Origin: Portibacter lacus
GTDB taxonomy: Bacteria; Bacteroidota; Bacteroidia; Chitinophagales; Saprospiraceae
Direction of reading: 5' to 3'
Assembly (NCBI RefSeq): GCF_021533215.1
Contig: NZ_JAJNKA010000012.1
Location: forward strand, 62,001-126,000
Length of the DNA: 64,000 nucleotides
Position 1 is the first letter of the stretch, and the number at the start of each line of letters is the position of its first letter. Below the pieces are notes generated by a model. The model was not told the DNA's origin. It saw only the letters and a program-made list of their open reading frames with translations, and searched no databases. Both the position numbers and the translations under genes were made by a program. This document shows, in pieces, positions 19,097-28,700 of the stretch.

Positions 19097-20449
19097 TTAT
19101 TCAGTCTTAAAACTAACGCTCTGATTAATTTTCAATGTTCCTTCATTTAACAGAAGTTTTACCTGATTCGGATTGTTTTGCTCGAGCAGAATTACATTTT
19201 CGAAAGTAATAGTCTTCCCATTTTCTATTTTAATTCCATAAGGCGCATTGGTCAAAAGACTGTTTGTGAAATCTAGTCTAACAACTGGTGGATTTGTTTC
19301 ATTTCCTTTAATAATGATGTCATCCTGAAGGACTAAAGGCATTATAATATTCAATGTGTCAATGGTTTCTTCGATTCTTATTTCATCTAGAAAAGAGGCA
19401 CAAGCTAAGCTCATTCTCAGCGAATTAGGAAAGTCATCACCACCTTCGTTAACCACATTATCTTCTATGGTTAAATCAATGGTCAACAAAGAATCACATA
19501 GGCTTGCATTGGGAATCGTATCCTTATAAATTCCAGAGGTATTCCATGTGTATTTTCCACTCGGAGAAGTGTAGGATTCGCATTCAGAAATGAAAAGGGT
19601 ATTAGAAGTATGAGTGCAAAAAGTGATGGTTTGTGTACAGTTATCTCGATTCTCACACAAATCGCTTATTTCGTATGTTCTTGTTATGAATGTAGGATTA
19701 TTATCATCATCGGTTATTTCTTGTTGCAGATAAAAGGAATTCTCATCTATTGCACAATTGTCATTGGCACTTCCTCCGCCTGCTGTAAATTCAGTATATG
19801 TTGTGTAAGGTTGTGAAGCTGGAGCTGGATATATTTCGTTCGGAGGGCAAGTTATTATCGGGGGTGAATAGTCATAAATATTTATATACTGCTGACAATT
19901 AAAATTATTTCCGCAATGATCATGGATAAGAAATTCTCGCAAAACAATATTATTACAAGAATACTCGAAATCAACTTCATAGGTGTAAAATGAAGCTTCA
20001 TTAATTTCACAATTATCATATACTGTACCGCCAGCAGCTAAAAATTCATTAAGAGTGTTAATTTTTGGATAGTCATTTATATCACATTCTATAATATCAT
20101 CAGGAGGGCAAGTTATAACAGGATCTTCATTATCATTAATTATAATCTCCTGAGAACATTGATAAGTTTCATCATTATCATCAGAAATTTGATAAATTCT
20201 TGTAACTGTTTCGGGACAATAACCACCATCTGATATTTCTGCGAGTAATACGAAACTACTAGCATTTATATTGCATGTTCCACTAATCCCACCTCCATCA
20301 TTTAAAAAATCATTATAGTTACTGTATGCTGGTATTTCGCTTATATCGCAAGTTGCATCTAGACTTTCAGGGCACTCTAATATGCATTCCTGAGCATGTA
20401 AAGCATTGAACATCAGTAAAGAAAAGAAAATCAAAAAGCTGGTTTTCAT
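19097..20449 (-). CDS. Cysteine-rich secreted protein with three HYR-like repeats and beta-helix C-terminal module
   Basis: This 450-residue exported protein has a signal peptide (MKTSFLIFFSLLMFNALHAQ). Three repeats of roughly 90 residues each open with CP and contain a GG-DNC step and a CEN/CGN-type C-x-Q ending (about 24-110, 113-205, 208-285), resembling hyaline (HYR)-like Ig modules. A further Bacteroidota motif follows: SECESYTSPSGKYTWNTSG, then GIYKDTIPNASLCDSL. The last about 110 residues (NSLRMSLACAS to LLNEGTLKINQSVSFKTE) look like a short beta-helix and match the end of the M4 peptidase in layout. There is no type A T9SS tail. It is convergent with the GVYG-repeat gene. The biochemical role is unknown. 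Confidence 0.8.
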   Translation of the reverse strand: MKTSFLIFFSLLMFNALHAQECILECPESLDATCDISEIPAYSNYNDFLNDGGGISGTCNINASSFVLLAEISDGGYCPETVTRIYQISDDNDETYQCSQEIIINDNEDPVITCPPDDIIECDINDYPKINTLNEFLAAGGTVYDNCEINEASFYTYEVDFEYSCNNIVLREFLIHDHCGNNFNCQQYINIYDYSPPIITCPPNEIYPAPASQPYTTYTEFTAGGGSANDNCAIDENSFYLQQEITDDDNNPTFITRTYEISDLCENRDNCTQTITFCTHTSNTLFISECESYTSPSGKYTWNTSGIYKDTIPNASLCDSLLTIDLTIEDNVVNEGGDDFPNSLRMSLACASFLDEIRIEETIDTLNIIMPLVLQDDIIIKGNETNPPVVRLDFTNSLLTNAPYGIKIENGKTITFENVILLEQNNPNQVKLLLNEGTLKINQSVSFKTE

Positions 20450-20626
20450 TGGTATCCGTTTAGATATCGGACACGAATATTAGAATTACACCCTTCCAAT
20501 TGTAGTTGATTTATCTCGACTTAGCCAGAATTTAACATTTTTCAGGACTATGATCTAATGTAATGCTATTAAAATGTTGCAATGAGTAGAGCAGAAAAAT
20601 ATTGTATTTCCTAACACTCCGAAATA

Positions 20627-20725
20627 GATCGTTGAGCTTGAAACGGAGTGAAATGATCGCCGAGCTAATTGCGCTACTTATCCCCTCAGCTCAATGATCC
20701 CCTCGTTCCTCACGGCTCAGTGATC
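20627..20725. repeat. REP-like imperfect inverted repeat
   Basis: Between the HYR-like gene and the barrel gene lie two arms of about 38 bases in opposite orientation. One arm starts GATCGTTGAGCTTGAAACGG; the other, read on the minus strand, starts GATCACTGAGCCGTGAGGAA. Both end GATC-n2-(C/T)GAGCT, and about 20 bases separate them. The TGAGC/GAAC-rich arms recall dispersed REP-type palindromes found between genes in many Bacteroidota genomes. The rest of this 299-base gap (20450-20748) shows nothing else that I can interpret. Confidence 0.5.
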
Positions 20726-20748
20726 TAAACCAAGGTAGAAATAATAGC

Positions 20749-21480
20749 TTAAAACATCATTTGCTTAACATCTGGATTTTTCCTTTCTGTTTCTTCGTCA
20801 TCTCCTTTCAGATCTAATAAATTAGTCCAGAACTCATTTCTAATCACTAATGTTAGTCCAAACTTTTTCAGATCTATATCTGTCGAAGATTTAAAGAAAG
20901 GAGTTAGATTGAGATATCCACCCACACCGAGTCCCCAATAGGAAAGGGAAGCCTTTACGCGATGTTGAAATCGATTAATATTATAGTAATCCGCTTTATC
21001 TCTGAAACGATCTTTCACCTTAATGACTTCATTCTCTTGAACATATCTTCGTCGGAATGATCCTACTTGAATATATCGTGGCGCATAAAATAAGTCTACC
21101 TTGAATTTTCCAATGGACGATTCCAAGCCTAGTCGCGCTTCCCAAGACCATGTTCTTATTTTACTCTGATGCGTAAAAATCGATTTCTTATAAACATGAG
21201 CTGGATCACTATCTAATTCAATGGAAGTAGTTGTCCCATCTGAATCAACAACCCACTTGTCACTTAAGAATGTCTGACTGAATGTATATGCTGGCGTGAA
21301 GATGATTTTGAAATGATCATTAAACTTTTTAATGGGAATAGGAATACCAAACGGGATGTCATAATTCCATGTACCGTTAATTTCATCACTATCATCACCA
21401 ACGAAATTTCCTAAGTACAACTGTGCATCTACCTGAAACGATAATGCGATGCAAAACAAAATGGCTAAAGCTTTAGACAT
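20749..21480 (-). CDS. Probable outer-membrane beta-barrel protein, function unknown
   Basis: This 243-residue protein has a signal peptide (MSKALAILFCIALSFQVDAQ). The mature part alternates aromatic and polar residues in strand-like stretches (FKIIFTPAYTFSQTF, WSWEARLGLESSIGKFKVDLFYAPRYI, HRVKASLSYWGLGVGGYLNL), as expected for a small outer-membrane barrel. It ends KQMMF, with a terminal Phe as in barrel C-termini. I recognise no named family. It stands alone; the 215-base gap to the metallophosphoesterase gene shows no evident site. Confidence 0.65.
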   Translation of the reverse strand: MSKALAILFCIALSFQVDAQLYLGNFVGDDSDEINGTWNYDIPFGIPIPIKKFNDHFKIIFTPAYTFSQTFLSDKWVVDSDGTTTSIELDSDPAHVYKKSIFTHQSKIRTWSWEARLGLESSIGKFKVDLFYAPRYIQVGSFRRRYVQENEVIKVKDRFRDKADYYNINRFQHRVKASLSYWGLGVGGYLNLTPFFKSSTDIDLKKFGLTLVIRNEFWTNLLDLKGDDEETERKNPDVKQMMF

Positions 21481-21695
21481 GGATTTTTTTATTATTAAGG
21501 CAGCAAGTTAAGTAATTTTAAATCATCTCGAACTTGACCTGACACTTTTTAAGCTCGTAATGTGGTAAAACAGGAAACCGCAGGTAGTCGGACATGAGTG
21601 TAAAGTCTTTTTATGAAAATATATAACTATATCAATACTACGCATCCTTACTCTTCGCACCGCCCTACTTAAAATGAATCGAATTAAGTATTCTT

Positions 21696-22904
21696 CTACT
21701 TCATGGGTTCTAATTCGAAAATGGTAATCTCAGGCCACATAAATACTCGACCTGGAAACCCTAGAAATCCAAACCCACGATTCACATACAATTGCCTTTC
21801 ATTTTCTTGATACATTCCCATCCATCTTTTATATCGATATTTTACGGGACTCCATTTCAGCCATTTCGTGTTAATTCCGAATTGCATGGCGTGCGTATGA
21901 CCGCTTAGTGTTAAGTCGATGATCTGCTTCGTCTTGAGTACATGATGTTCCCAGTGCGACGGATCATGTGACATGAGAATCGATGGCTTTTCAGTATCCA
22001 TTCCGATCATTGCCTTTGTGAGGTCACCTGTCTTTGGGAAACCGCCTGTTCCCCAATTTTCTACACCTATCAAATTAAAGTGTTGCCCATCTTTAGCGAT
22101 CCTTCGGTTTTCGTTCCTCAACAGTTCGAACCCTATCAATTCATGTTTTTGATCAAATTCCTTCCAGTAACTTCCTCGTTGGTTTTCAGGGACAGCAGCC
22201 ATTCCGTAATAATCGTGATTGCCGAGGATGGAAAATTTACCAAACGGCGCTTCTATTTTTGAAAATGTATCAATATATGGGTCAATTTCGTCTTTATTAA
22301 AATTGACTAAGTCCCCAGTAAATAAGAAAAGATCTGGGCTCTGAGCATTGATTAAATCGACTCCTTTTTTAACTTGCTGAACACTATCGAATGTTCCCGA
22401 ATGAATATCAGAGATCTGAGCTACCTTGAAACCACGAAACACTTCTGGAAGATTCTTAATTTTCACCTTGACATTTGCAACGGTATAATTGTATTTTCCA
22501 CCTGTTATTCCATAAATCATCGATAGGAAAAGCACAACCACTATTGCAAAAATTGCCACATTTGACCAGAATATAGGATGTTCGTAGATGCTTCGATCCC
22601 ACATGGCCATAGCAACTGCGCCTTTGATAATATTCTGAATTAGAAGACCTATTGAATAAATCAGGACACTAATAAAAAAGGAGAAAGCAAATCCAATTAG
22701 GAAGTTTGCGCCTCTAGTCCTTGGCTTTCCTGTAAATTGATTTAGCCCTCGATATATCCCGAAAACAGCTATAATGACTAAGGATCCGAATATGGATTTT
22801 GCCAATACATGTTGGTCGAATATAAAGTCTATACTACTAAATGCGAAATAAGATAGCAGTAGAAAAAAGGCAGAAAAAATAATAAATATAGGCAGTCTGT
22901 TCAT
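21696..22904 (-). CDS. Membrane-anchored metallophosphoesterase (YkuE/YaeI-like)
   Basis: This is a 402-residue protein. The N-terminal ~150 residues contain about four membrane helices (for example PIFIIFSAFFLLLSYFAF and SNVAIFAIVVVLFLSMIYGI). The C-terminal calcineurin-like domain carries the full metal-binding set: AQISDIHSG, FTGDLVN, LGNHDYYG, MSHDPSHW and LSGHTHAMQ. Relatives such as YkuE and YaeI are thought to act on envelope lipids such as UDP-sugar lipids, but the substrate here is not shown by sequence. It is divergent from glyQS with a 134-base spacer. Confidence 0.92.
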   Translation of the reverse strand: MNRLPIFIIFSAFFLLLSYFAFSSIDFIFDQHVLAKSIFGSLVIIAVFGIYRGLNQFTGKPRTRGANFLIGFAFSFFISVLIYSIGLLIQNIIKGAVAMAMWDRSIYEHPIFWSNVAIFAIVVVLFLSMIYGITGGKYNYTVANVKVKIKNLPEVFRGFKVAQISDIHSGTFDSVQQVKKGVDLINAQSPDLFLFTGDLVNFNKDEIDPYIDTFSKIEAPFGKFSILGNHDYYGMAAVPENQRGSYWKEFDQKHELIGFELLRNENRRIAKDGQHFNLIGVENWGTGGFPKTGDLTKAMIGMDTEKPSILMSHDPSHWEHHVLKTKQIIDLTLSGHTHAMQFGINTKWLKWSPVKYRYKRWMGMYQENERQLYVNRGFGFLGFPGRVFMWPEITIFELEPMK

Positions 22905-23011
22905 TGGCGTAAATGTATAAAAAAACTAATTTCAGTTTATACTAAAGAAATTTGTAGGTGGTTTGGTTCAAATTTCAATGGTACAATAATCTATAAACAT
23001 TAAACTATGAC

Positions 23012-23019
23012 TATATTTG
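23012..23019 (+). promoter_or_regulatory. Bacteroidota-type -7 box (TATATTTG) of glyQS
   Basis: TATATTTG fits the TAnnTTTG -7 consensus of Bacteroidota housekeeping promoters. It ends 19 bases before the glyQS ATG. No good TTTG -33 box stands at the expected distance, so the call rests on the -7 box and position. Confidence 0.5.
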
Positions 23020-23038
23020 CGCTCTAATTTTCGAAAAT

Positions 23039-24580
23039 ATGGATTTCAAAAGCTTAATAGGACATTGTAAAGAATATGGATTTATCTTCCAATCTAGTGA
23101 AATATATGACGGCCTCAGTGCGGTCTATGATTATGGTCCTTACGGTTCAGAATTAAAGAACAACATCAAGGAATATTGGTGGAAATCAATGGTTCAGATG
23201 CATCAGAATATCGTCGGTATCGACGCTGCTATTTTTATGCACCCGAAAACATGGAAAGCCTCAGGACACGTGGATGCTTTTAACGATCCATTAGTAGATA
23301 ACAAAGATTCTAAAAAAAGATATCGTGCGGATGTTCTTATCGAAGAGTATGCGGAAAAGATAGAAGCTAAGATTACTAAAGATGTAGTTAAAGCGAAGAA
23401 GAGGTTCGGTGATGACTTTGATGAAGCACAATTTCGCGCTACGAATCAAAGGATAATCGACCGTCAAGCACAAATAGATGATGCTTTAGGTAGGTTAGCG
23501 ACGGCAATGTCGGATGGTGATATGGCAGGTCTTAAATCGTTGATTGAAGAATTTGAAATTGCTTGTCCAGCAAGCGGTTCTAGAAATTGGACAGATGTTC
23601 GTCAGTTCAATCTGATGTTTAATACGCAACTAGGGAATATCGCTGGTGAAGAAGGAAAACTATATCTAAGGCCAGAAACGGCACAGGGAATATTTGTCAA
23701 TTTTTTAAATGTTCAGAAGTCGACTCGTCAGAAAATACCATTTGGTATCGCACAGATCGGGAAAGCATTCAGAAATGAGATTGTTGCACGTCAGTTTATC
23801 TTTAGAATGCGGGAGTTTGAGCAGATGGAGATGCAATTTTTCATCCAGCCAGGATCGGAAATGAAGTGGTATGATTACTGGAAAGAAACCAGATTGAAAT
23901 GGCATAAGGCGCTTGGTACATCTGATGATAAGCTTAGATTCCATGATCATGAAAACTTAGCACACTACGCGAATGCGGCAGTAGATATCCAATTCGAATT
24001 CCCATTCGGATTTAGAGAATTAGAAGGAATTCATTCTAGAACAGATTTTGACTTGACCCAACACCAAGAGCTTTCTGGTAAGAAGTTGCAGTATTTCGAT
24101 CCAGAATTAGGCGAGAATTACGTACCTTTTGTACTAGAAACGTCTATCGGATGTGATAGAATGTTCTTATCTCAAGTGAGTAATGCACTACAAGAAGAAA
24201 CAGTTCCAGATGCAGACGGCAAGGATTCTACGAGAATCGTTATGAAGTTGCACCCAGCTTTAGCACCGGTAAAATGTGCTGTGCTTCCATTGTTGAAAAA
24301 CAAAGAAGAGTTGACAACTAAGGCAAGTGAAGTTTTTGATATGTTGAAGTATGAATTCAACTGTCAGTATGATGAAAAGGATGCAATCGGAAAAAGATAC
24401 AGAAGACAAGACGCCATCGGAACGCCATACTGTGTAACGATAGACTTTGACACCTTAGAAGATGATACGGTGACGATAAGAGATAGGGATACACTAGAGC
24501 AGATTCGTGTTAATATTTCTGAGTTGAAATCAGTGATCGGAGAGAAGGTGAGTATGAACAGGTTGTTAGAGATGCTGTAA
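23039..24580 (+). CDS. glyQS: Glycine--tRNA ligase (dimeric type)
   Basis: This 513-residue class II aminoacyl-tRNA synthetase charges tRNA-Gly. It is the single-chain alpha2 type: the N-terminus reads LIGHCKEYGFIFQSSEIYDG, then SAVYDYGPYGSELKNNIKEYW. Motif 2 is seen in IAQIGKAFRNEIVARQFIFRMREFEQMEMQFF and motif 3 in VPFVLETSIGCDRMFL. An anticodon-binding domain follows (HPALAPVKCAVLPLL to the end). Length and order fit the family. It appears to be monocistronic, with its own TAnnTTTG promoter box. Confidence 0.97.
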   Translation: MDFKSLIGHCKEYGFIFQSSEIYDGLSAVYDYGPYGSELKNNIKEYWWKSMVQMHQNIVGIDAAIFMHPKTWKASGHVDAFNDPLVDNKDSKKRYRADVLIEEYAEKIEAKITKDVVKAKKRFGDDFDEAQFRATNQRIIDRQAQIDDALGRLATAMSDGDMAGLKSLIEEFEIACPASGSRNWTDVRQFNLMFNTQLGNIAGEEGKLYLRPETAQGIFVNFLNVQKSTRQKIPFGIAQIGKAFRNEIVARQFIFRMREFEQMEMQFFIQPGSEMKWYDYWKETRLKWHKALGTSDDKLRFHDHENLAHYANAAVDIQFEFPFGFRELEGIHSRTDFDLTQHQELSGKKLQYFDPELGENYVPFVLETSIGCDRMFLSQVSNALQEETVPDADGKDSTRIVMKLHPALAPVKCAVLPLLKNKEELTTKASEVFDMLKYEFNCQYDEKDAIGKRYRRQDAIGTPYCVTIDFDTLEDDTVTIRDRDTLEQIRVNISELKSVIGEKVSMNRLLEML

Positions 24581-24817
24581 GGGAGTCTCAACCTGACAGT
24601 TTTAGGAGAGCCTATTCTGAAGAGCAGAAAATGTAAGGTTTTTTGGGAAGCTTTTCTTAATCTGCTACTTAAAGTGAAGCAAGATGGAAGGAGGAATCCG
24701 TTAAAAATCTGACTAGGTGCAGTATTTAATTTCCGGATGACCGGTCTTTCGCAGAGACGGAGAGGTCGCAGAGTCATGATAGCTAGTCAAAGAAAGATGT
24801 CTAAGATTAAACTCCCA
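24581..24817. other. Gene-free stretch with a decayed short repeat
   Basis: This is the first part of the 358-base gap between glyQS and osmC. I see no credible gene in it. At 24750-24774 CGCAGAG occurs twice around GAGGT (CGCAGAGACGGAGAGGTCGCAGAG with a single break), a remnant-like purine-rich repeat often seen between genes in this phylum. The remainder of the gap holds the hairpin at 24818 and the FNR-type box at 24883. Confidence 0.4.
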
Positions 24818-24858
24818 CAATATTCATAGCCTCACGGGAGGTGAGACCATGAATATTG
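24818..24858. repeat. Long hairpin upstream of osmC
   Basis: The arms CAATATTCAT-n3-CTCAC and GTGAG-n3-ATGAATATTG pair perfectly apart from an internal 3x3 mismatch, around the five-base loop GGGAG. There is no T run after it, and it lies about 230 bases after the glyQS stop, so it is not an ordinary glyQS terminator. It may be a small mobile palindrome, a regulatory RNA element or a protein-binding site. Confidence 0.55.
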
Positions 24859-24882
24859 ATCGTAAATTCCCTAGCGTTATGA

Positions 24883-24896
24883 TTGATCTAAATCAA
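24883..24896. promoter_or_regulatory. Perfect FNR/CRP-type box upstream of osmC
   Basis: TTGATCTAAATCAA is an exact match to the FNR consensus TTGAT-N4-ATCAA. It ends 42 bases before the osmC ATG, a position compatible with activation or repression of that gene. No CRP/FNR-family regulator is encoded in the window, so the binding protein is inferred. Confidence 0.6.
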
Positions 24897-24938
24897 ACAA
24901 TAAAAAATAATTTACGTTAGTAATAAAAACAAATCAAC

Positions 24939-25379
24939 ATGGCAACGAAAAGAAAAGCAAGCGCACATTGGGCGGGAACTGGAGCAGAAGGTTCTGGGAC
25001 ATTAAACACTTCTAATAAGTTTTTTAATGACACACCCTATAGTTTTAAAACCAGATTCAAAAATGAAGATGGAAAAGAAGGTACAAATCCAGAAGAATTG
25101 ATTGCAGCAGCACATTCAGGATGCTATGCAATGGCATTAAGTTTCGCGATTGCAGAAGCAGGGCATGAAGCAGAAAGCTTAGATGTTAAAGCAGAAGTGG
25201 TATTGGATGAGGTAGAAGGAGGTTTCGGAATCACAGGAATTACATTGGATTTAAAAGGTAAAGTTCCAGGAATGAGTGAAGAAAAATTTATGGAATTAGC
25301 TGAAGGAGCAAAAAAAGGTTGTCCTATTTCTAAAGCACTTAGTAGTGTACCTATAAAACTAAATGCTTCATTTTCATAG
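24939..25379 (+). CDS. osmC: OsmC-family peroxiredoxin (organic hydroperoxide reductase)
   Basis: This 146-residue cytoplasmic thiol peroxidase detoxifies organic hydroperoxides. The two redox cysteines are both present: Cys62 in AAHSGCYAMAL and Cys128 in AKKGCPISKAL, the spacing expected for OsmC rather than Ohr. The N-terminus (HWAGTGAEGSGTL, then NPEELIAAAHSGC) is typical, and the length fits. The gene is monocistronic: an FNR-type box and a hairpin lie upstream, and a strong terminator follows at 25454. Confidence 0.95.
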   Translation: MATKRKASAHWAGTGAEGSGTLNTSNKFFNDTPYSFKTRFKNEDGKEGTNPEELIAAAHSGCYAMALSFAIAEAGHEAESLDVKAEVVLDEVEGGFGITGITLDLKGKVPGMSEEKFMELAEGAKKGCPISKALSSVPIKLNASFS

Positions 25380-25453
25380 GCGGCAATTCCAAAGCAACAA
25401 AATTTATGTAATGCTGAGCTAAACTAGATTTGGCTCATAATATAATACACGAT

Positions 25454-25490
25454 AATCATAGTCTCTTTTGAAAAAGGACTATGATTTTTT
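25454..25490 (+). terminator. Rho-independent terminator after osmC
   Basis: AATCATAGTC pairs perfectly with GACTATGATT, extended inward by CTTTT/AAAAG, and is followed by a T run. It lies 75 bases after the osmC stop. Confidence 0.85.
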
Positions 25491-25788
25491 ATTTAATTCA
25501 AGCAAGTTCCGAGCTTTAATTAATTACCCGGTTCGAAAATCATCTTTCCATTCGTAAGTATTGATTTCTACTATAATCCATTACTAGACAATGATTTAAT
25601 CATCTTAGATAAAATATTTTCCTGTAGTTTTTTCTTATTTTGTGTTAACAACTTTTAATATGGTTTATTAAAAGTAAAGTTTGACCCCAATCAAATAGCA
25701 TTAAAATTTATTCTCAGTTAAATTAATTGAGATGAATCCATCATGCAATACGAAGATATATTAAAAACCAACGACAAATACTTACCTC
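25491..25788. other. AT-rich gap before the sortilin-like gene with a one-mismatch FNR-type box
   Basis: No gene is visible here. At 25681-25694 TTGACCCCAATCAA matches nine of the ten fixed positions of TTGAT-N4-ATCAA, about 95 bases upstream of the start at 25789. It is the second such box within 800 bases. I could not place a convincing TTTG/TAnnTTTG promoter pair. Confidence 0.4.
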
Positions 25789-28700
25789 ATGAGCCTCAGC
25801 CTTAAACCACAACATTTGACCTTGATCATCGCACTCTGTTGTTTAATTTCTTGCGAACCGAACCTAGAAGTAAAACCTCAACCAATCCCCAAGAAAGAAT
25901 CTAAAAAGAAAAAGGATCAACCAGATAAAGCCATTGAACAAGAATATCTAATGACTCATGATCCTAAACTGAAGCGGACTGCAGAAGAAAGACTGCTACC
26001 AATTAGGAAGGATATTCTTAAAGGTAAGTATCAATCAAAACATAGGAATAATAACGAAAACATCTGGGAAGAAAGAGGACCTAACAATGTGGGTGGAAGA
26101 ACTAGAGCTGCATTAGTCGATATAAATGATCCAAGTGGAAATACCGTCTGGGCAGGTGGCGTAAGCGGTGGACTTTGGAAAAGCGATAACTTTCTTTCAA
26201 GTACTGTTACTTGGACACCTATAGATGATTTTTTACCATCCATTGCCATTTCAGCCATAGCTCAAGATCCATCTAATCCTGATGTTTTATATTTTGGGAC
26301 TGGAGAGGGTTGGTTTAATTCAGATGCAGTAAGAGGATTAGGCATTTGGAAGAGCACTGATGGTGGGGAAAACTGGAACCAACTTAGTTCTACAAATAAT
26401 TTTAATTTTCATTATATCCAACGAATTAAAATTGACCTACAAGGAAATATTTATGCCAGTTCAAGAGAGGACGGATTACAAAAATCTACGGATGGAGGCA
26501 ATACTTGGGTGAAATTACTCGGTGGTGGAGTAGGAGGCGGTTTCTCTAATAGAGCTGCTGACCTTGAAATTGCATCGAACGGAGATATTTATGCAACATT
26601 TGGATTATTGTCTACGGATGGGATTTATAAATCTACTGATCAGGGAGTAACATGGTTGTCGATGAATGATGGATCTGTTGATAATGGACTTATTAAAGAA
26701 AATTTTGATAGAATAGAAATTGCTGTTGCACCTTCGGACCCACTTGTTGTGTATGCACTTTTTGAAGATTCGGATGAATCATTTTGCTCAGGGATATATA
26801 GAACGATTGATGGTGGAGCTTCTTGGAAAAGCATGACAGTGCCAGATGCATTTGGTATGGATAATTTTGCACGAAAACAAGCTTGGTATGATTTAACTGT
26901 TGCTGTAGATCCTATTAATCCTTATATTGTATACATCGGGGCTGTTGATTTATTAAAATCTACAGATGGAGGGGAAACATGGACTCAGATTTCACAGTGG
27001 TATGGCGGTGGTGGTTTCCAATACGTACATGCAGACCAACATGACATCATCTTTCATCCTAACAATAGATATTTAGGCCTTGTGCTTAATGATGGAGGAA
27101 TTGCAAAATTTAAAATTGATCCAATTTTAGAAACTGAATCCACGAATGCTTATTGTACTCCTGTTCACTTTAATTGTTGTAATGACTTTATTAGCCATGT
27201 GAAATTGAACGAAATTGATCATCATTCAGGGGTAGCTCAACATACAACGATCGATGGCTATTCAGATTTTACAAGCATTTCAACAGAGTTGTTGGCTGGA
27301 AATAGCTATGATATTGATATTACCTCTAATGTTTCTTGGGAAGATTCAAAAATGGGTGTTTGGATTGATTTTAACAATAATGGTGAGTTTGAAACGTCAG
27401 AAAACATCATAAGCACATCTGGCATCAGTCCTTATTCTGCTGAATTCAAAGTGCCGAATTTATCAGCTCATGGAGAAACGAGAATGAGGGTTCGCTTACA
27501 ATTCTCTCCAGATTATGTTCCAGATCCATGCGATGGAGCGTATACACTAGGTGAAACAGAAGATTACACGATATTTATTCAGAATTGTTTAGAAGGAAAT
27601 GTCTGCAATGATGGAGATCCATGCACTGGAAATGACATCCTTAATTCTGATTGTGAATGCATGGGAACTTTAATCGATATTAATAGTGATGGAGATTGCG
27701 ACCTAATTAATACGCCAGTTTTCGAAACACAAGTGAGTAATTATAATGTTACCCAGTTTTATTCTTGCGCACTTCACCCAGATGCGAATTCTAATATTAT
27801 GCTTGCAGGGACTCAAGATAATGGGACTCAGTTTTTTAATAGCCCAGGTCTTTCAGGTACTATAGAAGTAAGTGGCGGAGATGGTGGTTACTGTTTTATA
27901 GATCAAGACGAACCCAAAATTCAGATTTCAAGTTATGTCTATAATTCCCTATACATAACTAATAACTCTTGGATTGGTTCTGAAGATTATCTTGAAATAG
28001 GAGATTCTAAAGGAAGGTTCATTAATCCTATGGATTATGATAGTGAAAACAATACCCTGTATGGTGTATATGATGATGGATTTATTTCGAGAGTAAGAAA
28101 TGTAGGCAGTGAAAACAACTATGACACCATAGCCATTGCTGGAATGGAAGGGATAAAAGCATCTATCATAAAAGTAGATCCTAGTGATCCGACGACGATA
28201 TGGATTGGGACACCAAAGGATGCTAAATTCTTTGGGATTTATGAGGCTAAATTATTCAAAGTTATCAATGCTAATTCGGAAACGCCGGTTGTTGAAAAAG
28301 TAGTGAAAATAGATGATGGTGAGTTTTTCGGTTATGGATATATGAGTTCGTTGGATATATCAGTTGAAAATCCTGGAACGATGAGTTTGACATTTAGCAA
28401 TTATGGAATTCCGAGTGTTTGGCTCACTAAAGACGAGGGTTCAACTTGGGAAAATATAGAAGGGAACTTGCCAGATATGCCTATCAGGTGGATTATGTTT
28501 GATCCATTCGGAGATGATAAAGCCATTGTTGCAACTGAAATGGGTGTTTGGAAGAGTGAACTATTAGCGGGTGAAAATACGGTATGGGAAACGATGAATG
28601 AAGGCTTGGCTAATGTGAGATGCACAATGTTGAAGTTTAGAGATTCAGATAATACCTTATTAGTATCCACATATGGTCGGGGATTGTTTACGACATCATA

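Noticed and set aside
19007-19150. Possible small gene (starting MTSKNIDKLRLLIG) between the GVYG-repeat and HYR-like genes
   Set aside because: About 48 codons, overlapping the 3' end of the opposite gene, with no recognisable motif and no promoter or binding site.
25525-25545. GGTTCGA resembling a tRNA T-arm
   Set aside because: No acceptor, D-arm or anticodon stem can be built around it.
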